NCBI GenBank assembly: GCA_016181325.1
Contig: JACOZO010000129.1
Span: 1-8,585, forward strand
DNA from: Candidatus Woesearchaeota archaeon
GTDB taxonomy: Archaea > Nanobdellota > Nanobdellia > Woesearchaeales > GW2011-AR4
Direction: 5' to 3'
Length of the DNA stretch: 8,585 nt
The notes under the pieces are model-generated. The model saw nothing but the letters and a program-made list of their open reading frames with translations. It made no database searches and was not told the origin of the DNA. This document shows, in pieces, positions 1 to 5,384 of this stretch. Every line of letters starts with the position of its first letter. Within the stretch, counting starts at the first letter, position 1. The position numbers and the translations under genes were made by a program.

Positions 1-2
1 TT

Positions 3-1790
3 GACATGGCCTATGCAAGCCCGTCAGCGACCAACGTCATCCCAATCCTGCCGAGAAGGGAGTTCATTTCCCCGGATCCCCTGACTGGAAGCACTTCGTA
101 CGTCTACAGGGCAGGATACATCATAAATCCGGGCTGTGACTTTGACAGCTTCAACATCTACCTTTCATGTGTCGGAAGAAACCAGCAGAGCCAATATCCC
201 AACCAGGTTGACTGCGACAAGCAGAATGACAAGTACGGAAGCAACTGCGACTGCCAGAACCAGGATAATGAAAGGACATATCTGCTGCAGTCAGGCAGGG
301 CTTTGAGGCAGACTGTCGGAGTGGACAGCTCAGCACACGGCGTTGTAAAGTCGCCTTACAGGTTCGATCACCTAAAGTTCGTATTGACGCCGAGCTCAAG
401 GATCAGCCAGGACTTAAGGGAAAAATGCTTCCCGGATGGCTACAGGGACGGGATATTCTACTTCCCGATAAGCGACCATACCACCGCCACGCTGCCGGAA
501 TGCCGTCTTGGCTCTAACGGCGTTGAGTGCGATGCAGGTCTTGCATTCGAGGAATTCGGATTCGGGAAGATTGAAAGCGTCGGCATATTCATAGGCGACA
601 ACCCTATTGACGCAAGGCTTGTGCAAAATGCAGCCGGTTCTCCTGAAGTTTATGTCGGCCAAAAGGTGGAAGTGGAGCCGCTCATTTCAAGCCAGCCTGA
701 CAAGCCAAAATGCATCAGGATAAATGTAGAGCCAAGCCCATATTCAGAAGATGTCTACTTCATGTCAGGCAGCTCGTACCAGCAGAAGCTTGACATCACG
801 AAGCACATGAGCCTTGACGGCCTGGAGAATCCCATCCAGTTCCCTGAGGAAGTCTCGGCAGAATTGATCGAGCAGAGCAATAGACAGGTTGTCACGATTG
901 ACATTGATTACAAGGAAGTCGGCGGAGACGGGATAGATTTCGCAAAAGATGCTGACGAGTTAAGAATCAGGGACAATATCCTGTCATTCACCACATTTGG
1001 GGAATTGAGGAGGCAGGGCAAATTGACGCCGAGCGGGCTGGTTGTCCAGCAAAATGACGCAAAAGTCAGGATTGCAAGGTTGGTCCAGAAATCCGAGGCA
1101 GGAGCGCTGAAGGAGATATCCTCTGTCAGGATTGTGGTGAATCCATCCAGCATAACCGCATCACAGCAAAGAACCCAGCTCAAGGCAATAAAGATAGGTT
1201 TATACAATCCAAAGCCGGGTGTTGCTGAAATAACAGGCGCGAATGACTGCGACTTCAATAACATAGCAAGGGATGTGATTACAGGAGCCAGCTTCGGCTC
1301 AGGAATTCCCCAGGAAAGGACAATCTACATGACGCTTAGGAAAAGCGAGCTGCCAGGGGTCCAGGGGCCGAGGATACAGCTTCAGCCGCCTGCACCGAAA
1401 ACAGCAAGTCCCGGGCAGGAGGTCACCGTGACGGCAATTGTTACAGATCCCTTCCAGCAGGCAGACAGGTCTTTGGGAAACCCGGCAGTAGTGCTGGAAT
1501 TGCAGGGTGAAGAGACTCCGCCGTCGGTGCTGACGCCAGGCAATAATGGCGATTTGTACACTTTCAGGATTAATACCAATGACCTTCGGATGGCAGGCGT
1601 GTACAGGGTAAAAGTTACTGCCACAAGCAGGAGCACAAACCCCCCGCCCAGGCCGGAATCTGCCAGCAACGATTTTACATTGAAATGCAGTAATGACGGG
1701 ATGTGCGAATCATCCTGCGCCGCTGATAGGGTGATTAACAAAGACACTGCGCCATTCTGCCCGTCAGGCAAGCAGTGCTGCAGAACGTGA
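3..1790 (+). CDS. Cys-rich, probably exported surface protein with Ig-like domain (5' end outside window)
   Basis: I do not recognise the family. The frame is open to the left edge; the first ATG is at position 6, but no signal peptide or membrane helix follows it, so the true start is probably upstream and this is a C-terminal portion (594 residues counted from that ATG). Residues 1-180 hold eight cysteines (44, 55, 70, 81, 83, 141, 166, 175). Residues 180-420 look beta-rich with few cysteines. Residues about 450-560 resemble an Ig-like/cadherin-type beta-sandwich: a Pro-rich entry, SPGQEVTVTAIVTDP, then GVYRVKVTATS as the last strands. The end is a compact six-Cys tail (561, 567, 571, 585, 591, 592) finishing in CC. 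Many paired cysteines and beta domains suggest a disulphide-bonded extracellular protein. That is inference from composition; the export signal is not visible. It ends in tandem stops TGA TAA and is followed after four bases by a membrane protein gene, so the two are probably one operon. Confidence 0.8.
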   Translation, partial: DMAYASPSATNVIPILPRREFISPDPLTGSTSYVYRAGYIINPGCDFDSFNIYLSCVGRNQQSQYPNQVDCDKQNDKYGSNCDCQNQDNERTYLLQSGRALRQTVGVDSSAHGVVKSPYRFDHLKFVLTPSSRISQDLREKCFPDGYRDGIFYFPISDHTTATLPECRLGSNGVECDAGLAFEEFGFGKIESVGIFIGDNPIDARLVQNAAGSPEVYVGQKVEVEPLISSQPDKPKCIRINVEPSPYSEDVYFMSGSSYQQKLDITKHMSLDGLENPIQFPEEVSAELIEQSNRQVVTIDIDYKEVGGDGIDFAKDADELRIRDNILSFTTFGELRRQGKLTPSGLVVQQNDAKVRIARLVQKSEAGALKEISSVRIVVNPSSITASQQRTQLKAIKIGLYNPKPGVAEITGANDCDFNNIARDVITGASFGSGIPQERTIYMTLRKSELPGVQGPRIQLQPPAPKTASPGQEVTVTAIVTDPFQQADRSLGNPAVVLELQGEETPPSVLTPGNNGDLYTFRINTNDLRMAGVYRVKVTATSRSTNPPPRPESASNDFTLKCSNDGMCESSCAADRVINKDTAPFCPSGKQCCRT

Positions 1791-1794
1791 TAAA

Positions 1795-2601
1795 ATGAGC
1801 ATTGTCATAAATTCCTTGAAGGAATCCCTTAAGCAGATTCGGGCCAATAAGCTGGTCCTTGCTTTGATAATCATATTGCAGGCATCGTCATTGGCATTGC
1901 TGTTTTTCATCAATTATGAGCCCCAGGTGAGCATAGCATTGAGCCTGAATGAGATGGCAAATTACGCCAATGCCCTTAAACTGGATGATTCTGCATTGGA
2001 TGCCGGCCTGATGGGACAGGCATCAGTCCTCGGGCCAAGCCCTGAGGTGATAGCTGAAAATTTTGAAAAAATAATGGAGAATTTGAAGCTCATATTCATT
2101 TATTCTTCCGTAGCCCTTATCCTGTCTGAGAGCCTTGCTTGGGCATTGTCATACAGGGTTGCCGCAGGTAAATTCAGCCTGAAGTTTTTGATGAAGGAAG
2201 CGGTATCGTTTGCAGCCTTCAGCATTGTGATTGGGGCAGTGTTGTTTTATTTCATAGATTCGAATGTGCCGGGCTCGTTGTTCGGAAGCCAGGAACTTAG
2301 TTCCTTTGGGCTGTCGGTATTGGCAATGCTCCTGATCTCATATTTCATGCTCGTCGCTGCCGCAATGCCTGTCAGGAAGCCAAAAGAATTTTTCAGGAAG
2401 ATGTTCCATGTTGCATTCAAAAAAGCCCATATAGTTCTCGCAGTTTATCTCTCGGTGATGTTGTCATTCGCAGCGCTGGTCTCAATCATATCGTATTTTG
2501 ACAGCTTTCTGGTTTTGATTATGGGCGCAATCAGCTTATTGTTCCTGGGCGCGCTTGCAAGGGTGTTCCTGATAAGGGTAATGCACAGGCTGGCGCAATA
2601 A
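1795..2601 (+). CDS. Six-helix integral membrane protein, unknown function
   Basis: 268 residues with six hydrophobic segments at about 20-40, 98-120, 136-154, 171-193, 211-234 and 237-260. The N-terminus is short, amphipathic and basic. A soluble loop of about 57 residues (41-97, acidic/Ala-rich) separates helices 1 and 2; by the positive-inside rule (basic residues at 10-19 and 193-211) the N-terminus is cytoplasmic and this loop external. There are no recognisable catalytic or transport motifs. The start is the ATG four bases after the preceding stop; GTGA, overlapping that stop codon, is a weak ribosome-binding candidate. Such tight spacing indicates cotranscription and perhaps translational coupling with the Cys-rich protein, so it may help export, anchor or assemble it, but nothing in the sequence proves this. 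It converges on the L11 gene with a gap of 27 bases. Confidence 0.85.
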   Translation: MSIVINSLKESLKQIRANKLVLALIIILQASSLALLFFINYEPQVSIALSLNEMANYANALKLDDSALDAGLMGQASVLGPSPEVIAENFEKIMENLKLIFIYSSVALILSESLAWALSYRVAAGKFSLKFLMKEAVSFAAFSIVIGAVLFYFIDSNVPGSLFGSQELSSFGLSVLAMLLISYFMLVAAAMPVRKPKEFFRKMFHVAFKKAHIVLAVYLSVMLSFAALVSIISYFDSFLVLIMGAISLLFLGALARVFLIRVMHRLAQ

Positions 2602-2612
2602 AAAGAAAAAAA
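2601..2612 (-). terminator. Oligo-T terminator of the L11 gene
   Basis: On the minus strand the sequence about 17 bases after the L11 stop is TTTTTTTCTTTT. Archaeal RNA polymerase stops on such U-rich runs without needing a hairpin. It lies in the short gap between convergent genes, where a stop signal for L11 is expected. The opposite strand reads as A-rich and would not serve the membrane protein gene. Confidence 0.6.
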
Positions 2613-2628
2613 TTGACAGGAATCTGCC

Positions 2629-3429
2629 TTACTTCTTCTTGTCTTCCTTCTTCGGGGCTTCCTTCTTCGCGGCTCCTGCTGCTGCAGGCGCTGCTCCGGG
2701 TGCCGCGGCTTTTCCGCCTTCTGCTGCAGGCGCTCCTTCGACAGGCAATAATACCTTTATCATGTCGTCGGGTATTCCGGCTTCTATCAGCTTTGCCTTG
2801 ATGGCGGGCCTTGGCTTGCCTGCCATTGACTCTATGATTTCCTTGGATATCTTCTCGAACTCTGCCTTCTTCTTCGCAAGCTCCTCGGCCATCCTCTTCT
2901 TCTCTTCCTCGAGCCTTGCAAGTTCTTCCTTTGTAAGCTCGGTCTTTTCTGACTTGATTTCTTCGTCGAATTTTCCTGCCTCAATGTCCCTCATCGTTTC
3001 CCGCGCAGGTTTTCCCTCGACTAGGATCCCCATTGACTGGCATGTTCCCACGATCTCCTTGACTTTCTGCTTGAGGTTCTTGCCAAGCGTGGCATCTTCC
3101 TTCATCTTTGCAATCTTGATGATCTGCTCTATAAGAATGTCGGCAACCATCTCGTGCTTTGCCTTGCCTGATCCCTTCTCAAGGTTCAGCTCTTTCTTAA
3201 CAAGCCCGGAAGTAGGCGGTGTTCCGACAGTTATCTCGAACGCCTTTGTCTCTGTATTGACAGAAATCTTGATAGGCACCTGCATGCCGTTGAAAACGCC
3301 GGTCTTCTTGTTGATCTCGGCTATGACCTGGCCTATATTGACCCCTAACGGCCCCAAAGCCGGGCCTAACGGAGGCGCTGCCGTGGCCTTTCCCCCGTTT
3401 ACAAGTGATTCCACTACGCTCGTTGCCAT
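2629..3429 (-). CDS. rpl11: Large ribosomal subunit protein uL11 with long C-terminal extension
   Basis: L11 binds the GTPase-associated centre of 23S rRNA at the base of the stalk. The core is clear: the Pro-rich N-terminal loop PPLGPALGPLGVN at 19-31, EINKKTGVFNG at 38-48, VGTPPTSGLVKKEL at 68-81, and the rRNA-binding C-domain with IIKIAKMK at 103-110 and GTCQSMGILVEGK at 128-140. Archaeal L11 is usually about 160 residues and should end near residue 157. This one runs to 266: a highly charged stretch with coiled-coil character (158-200), a short predicted helical module (201-231) and an Ala/Pro/Gly tail (232-254) ending in a basic KKEAPKKEDKKK. The usual neighbours nusG, L1, L10 and L12 are absent on both sides. 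It has its own TATA box, sits 67 bases downstream of the wHTH gene on the same strand, and is followed by an oligo-T stop. The start MATSVVESLVNGGKAT fits the family. Confidence 0.95.
   Translation of the reverse strand: MATSVVESLVNGGKATAAPPLGPALGPLGVNIGQVIAEINKKTGVFNGMQVPIKISVNTETKAFEITVGTPPTSGLVKKELNLEKGSGKAKHEMVADILIEQIIKIAKMKEDATLGKNLKQKVKEIVGTCQSMGILVEGKPARETMRDIEAGKFDEEIKSEKTELTKEELARLEEEKKRMAEELAKKKAEFEKISKEIIESMAGKPRPAIKAKLIEAGIPDDMIKVLLPVEGAPAAEGGKAAAPGAAPAAAGAAKKEAPKKEDKKK
2679..2734. repeat. 14-base direct repeat inside the Ala/Pro tail of L11
   Basis: CTGCTGCAGGCGCT occurs at 2679-2692 and 2721-2734, 42 bases (14 codons) apart. Both copies encode parts of the Ala/Pro-rich L11 tail. 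The in-frame spacing suggests the tail grew by duplication or slippage, although Ala codon bias alone could produce much of it. Confidence 0.45.
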
Positions 3430-3474
3430 ATTGTATAAATATCAGATTTATTTGCAGGACAAGGATTTTATGGG

Positions 3475-3488
3475 TATTTATAAGCTTT
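3475..3488 (-). promoter_or_regulatory. BRE/TATA promoter of the L11 gene
   Basis: The minus strand reads AAAGCTTATAAATA, a good match to an archaeal BRE (purine/A-rich) plus TATA box. Transcription would start about 25 bases downstream, near 3450-3455, giving a leader of about 20-25 bases before the ATG at 3429. No clear Shine-Dalgarno is visible in that leader. A second box-like stretch (ATATTTATA) ends only a few bases before the ATG and would start transcripts inside the gene, so it is less likely to be used. Confidence 0.6.
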
Positions 3489-3496
3489 GCCCCACT

Positions 3497-3958
3497 CTAA
3501 AACTCCTCATCAATCTTCTTAGCGTATTCCTTTATCCTCGAAGTGATGCTCGGCAGCAGGTATCTCTCTATCTTCTCCTCGAAAATCTCGTTTAGGTTTG
3601 AAAGCTCCGCCACCCTGTAGCTGTCGGCATGCTTTTCCACCAAAGACATGTCCTTTAAGCGCCTGAGCTGCCTTATGACATTGGGCGATGTCACGCCGAC
3701 AAGCGGAAGGCTGATTTCCTTCCTCAGGGATATGATTGATTCCTCTATGTCCCTGCTCGTGAGCCTCTTGTTTTCCTTCCTTGCGGCAAGAATCACGTAA
3801 AAAATGTCAACGATCACGTCCCTTGAATCGCCAGGCTGCAATAATCCGAGTGAAAGGCAGAGCTTTCTTACAAGGTCCCTTCCGTTGAGGCTGTGGGGCT
3901 TTTCGTATCTCCGCAGCGTTATTTCAGAAAGAGGGATGTCCTTGGAGATTGTTTTCAT
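3497..3958 (-). CDS. Winged helix-turn-helix protein, candidate transcription regulator
   Basis: 153 residues, no membrane segments or signal. Residues 1-47 form a conserved-looking lead (ITLRRYEKP at 13-21, VRKLCLSLGLLQPGDSRDV at 30-48). Residues 48-118 fit a winged helix: a helix through 48-60, a helix around 68-81, a putative recognition helix at SPNVIRQLRRLKDM (91-104), and a wing at SLVEKHADSYRV (105-116). Residues 119-153 form a charged amphipathic helix (FEEKIERYLLPSITSRIKEYAKKIDEEF region) that could dimerise. No ligand-binding domain or metal site is evident. I believe similar short uncharacterised wHTH proteins occur across archaea, but cannot name a family. The gene is upstream of L11 on the same strand and divergent from an unknown gene at 4115, so either could be its target; autoregulation is also plausible. 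The ATG at 3958 lies about 25 bases from a TATA box, supporting this start. Confidence 0.8.
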   Translation of the reverse strand: MKTISKDIPLSEITLRRYEKPHSLNGRDLVRKLCLSLGLLQPGDSRDVIVDIFYVILAARKENKRLTSRDIEESIISLRKEISLPLVGVTSPNVIRQLRRLKDMSLVEKHADSYRVAELSNLNEIFEEKIERYLLPSITSRIKEYAKKIDEEF

Positions 3959-3966
3959 GATTGTCC

Positions 3967-4001
3967 TGTTAAATGAATAGTATAAATAATTTGTGTTAAA
4001 T
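3967..4001. repeat. TGTTAAAT direct repeat flanking the wHTH TATA box
   Basis: TGTTAAAT occurs at 3967-3974 and 3994-4001, one copy on each side of the TATA box at 3980-3990. A pair of short repeats around a core promoter is what an operator for a dimeric wHTH regulator could look like. The region is very AT-rich, so an 8-base repeat by chance is not rare. Confidence 0.3.
3980..3990 (-). promoter_or_regulatory. TATA box of the wHTH gene, placed for a leaderless transcript
   Basis: The minus strand reads ATTATTTATAC, preceded by ACAA as a possible BRE. The distance from the box to the ATG at 3958 is about 25 bases, which places the transcription start at or next to the start codon, the usual geometry of leaderless archaeal mRNAs. 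Confidence 0.6.
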
Positions 4002-4073
4002 ATTTTTAGATTTTGAACGCTGCCATTTGGGATTTTATTACTGACCAGTATTGCTTATTTCTTAATTCGGCAA

Positions 4074-4086
4074 GGTTTAAAAATAT
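4074..4086 (+). promoter_or_regulatory. TATA box of the 346-residue unknown gene
   Basis: GGTTTAAAAATAT is a TATA-like element with G-rich lead-in, centred about 35 bases before the ATG at 4115. The start of transcription would fall near 4105, giving a leader of about 10 bases. Its position inside the longer open frame that begins with TTG at 4013 argues that the first 34 codons of that frame are not translated. Confidence 0.5.
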
Positions 4087-4114
4087 AACGGGATTACTGC
4101 CTTCTATTTCAGCG

Positions 4115-5155
4115 ATGGGAAGATCAACTAATGGTGACGGAGATGATGTTGTTGATATTGGTGATTTATTAGAGACGCCTGCGCAAGGTCCGGCGCCAGC
4201 TTCCGCAGCACAGGAAAATGGCGGTGCTTCCGCTCAGCGGCAGACTGGTGATGGAGCACCTCCTCATGCAGAAACACTTGAGAAGACACTTGAAGGCTAT
4301 CAGCTGGGCGCATTACTGTCTAGACAGTTAAGAATGCCGGGCTCGGCTCATAATATATCTGCTATCATAAATGACTATGAATCATTGGCCACAACTGATA
4401 GGGACAGACTTTTTCTGGAGATGAGGGGTTTGCTTAGGGATATTGCATTCAACAGACGGTATTTTGGACAGCCATCTGATATTACAAATGCTCCTGCCAT
4501 TCAGCAATCATTACTATATAATCTTGCTATCCGTGAATTAGGTTATTTTATAGATGTCTTCAAAAGTGAATTCGAGCACATTGACAGAATAGTGTTAAGA
4601 AATAATGTTAGGCCCGGTGAAATCGGCCAAAGATTGCCAAGAATAATGGATATGATACAAACATCCGTAAGAAAGCTGAAAGCAAAGGTAGCTGATATGG
4701 AAAGTAGGATGGCTAGATTAGATGGAATATGCGAAGGTAATCCAAAACATAAAGATGATTCAAGATATAGAAATTTTATGAATTCTCTGGAATTGAGGAG
4801 AAAAGCATTGGTCTTTCTTTCGCATAATTATCCTCCAGAACTAGCAGCTGACGGCGGGGCAAATTATCCATTGCATGCAATAAGGGGTAAATCAGTAAAG
4901 GATAAACCAGCCTATGTCCTAGCCAAATCTTTGCTCCCGGCGCAAATATATGTTCCGACCTTTGATAGTCGGTTTGCATTGGGGATTATAGGCAGCGGAG
5001 ACAGCAGCAAGGTTGCCTTATATTACAGAAACAGGCACATTACTATTCCTGCTACTCCTTTAGATAGCCGTCAAAAAGCCGCAGCCTTGGCTGAAACAAT
5101 GATGAAGGTGCCTGATGAATTCTACAGGTATGTCAGAAAAGTGAGATTAGTCTAA
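4115..5155 (+). CDS. Uncharacterised soluble protein, helical with disordered N-terminus
   Basis: I do not recognise this 346-residue protein. Residues 1-55 are low-complexity and rich in Gly, Asp, Ala, Gln and Pro, so probably disordered. Residues 56-245 are mostly helical and charged; 133-205 (LLYNLAIRELGYFIDVF, then IMDMIQTSVRKLKAKVADMESRM region) have heptad-like spacing that could form a coiled coil. The C-terminal 265-346 look alpha/beta: YVLAKSLLPAQIYVP, then FALGIIGSGDSSKVALYYRNRHI, then a closing helix with FYRYVRKVRLV. There is no signal peptide, membrane helix, Cys pair or nucleotide-binding loop. The open frame could start at TTG 4013, but a TATA box at 4074-4086 lies inside that extension, so ATG 4115 is preferred. 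Base composition is visibly AT-richer than the neighbours, with TTA and AGA codons where they prefer CTG/CTT and AGG. It is divergent from the wHTH gene and convergent with the small membrane gene. Acquired or fast-evolving origin is possible. Confidence 0.75.
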   Translation: MGRSTNGDGDDVVDIGDLLETPAQGPAPASAAQENGGASAQRQTGDGAPPHAETLEKTLEGYQLGALLSRQLRMPGSAHNISAIINDYESLATTDRDRLFLEMRGLLRDIAFNRRYFGQPSDITNAPAIQQSLLYNLAIRELGYFIDVFKSEFEHIDRIVLRNNVRPGEIGQRLPRIMDMIQTSVRKLKAKVADMESRMARLDGICEGNPKHKDDSRYRNFMNSLELRRKALVFLSHNYPPELAADGGANYPLHAIRGKSVKDKPAYVLAKSLLPAQIYVPTFDSRFALGIIGSGDSSKVALYYRNRHITIPATPLDSRQKAAALAETMMKVPDEFYRYVRKVRLV

Positions 5156-5159
5156 AAAA
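5154..5159 (-). terminator. Oligo-T stop downstream of the IleRS/small membrane protein genes
   Basis: On the minus strand a run of six T (in AATTTTTTAG) lies about 16 bases after the stop of the 50-residue protein. It overlaps the stop codon of the convergent plus-strand gene. A short U-run like this can end archaeal transcripts, and no comparable run lies between IleRS and the small gene. Confidence 0.4.
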
Positions 5160-5174
5160 TTAAACTGCCCCAAT

Positions 5175-5327
5175 TCAATCCTTCGCCACAAAATTGACTA
5201 TTGCATAGCAGCCCGCTATTATCAGCGCCCAGATTGGTATCTTGAAGTACCATTGCTCGGCTATCCATGTCGCAACCGCAACAGCCATCAGCCCGGTAAA
5301 GAAGAGGAGCCTTACAGTCATTCCCAT
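5175..5327 (-). CDS. Small two-helix membrane protein (50 residues)
   Basis: A short frame, easily missed because of its length, starts with ATG at 5327 (MGMTVRLLFF) and ends with TGA at 5175. Two hydrophobic segments are plain: about 5-22 (VRLLFFTGLMAVAVATWI) and 30-47 (IPIWALIIAGCYAIVNFV), joined by a short polar turn AEQWYFK, ending in AKD. The pattern of clean hydrophobic runs and GC-rich codons like those of the neighbouring IleRS supports real coding. A second ATG two codons in (5321) is an alternative start. It lies 57 bases downstream of the IleRS stop on the same strand, and is probably cotranscribed; AATAAAAACC about 30 bases before the ATG is only a weak private promoter candidate. 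No family is recognised, and a role in translation should not be assumed from position. Confidence 0.65.
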   Translation of the reverse strand: MGMTVRLLFFTGLMAVAVATWIAEQWYFKIPIWALIIAGCYAIVNFVAKD

Positions 5328-5384
5328 TATATGGCCATAGAAGCAGGAAGGGTTTTTATTGTTTTTGGTGCTGGAATAGTTGCT

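Noticed and set aside
2639..3595. Long plus-strand frame (318 codons) antisense to L11
   Set aside because: Its Ser/Phe/Ala low-complexity translation is the mirror of the Lys/Glu/Ala-rich L11 coding strand, and L11 is unmistakable.
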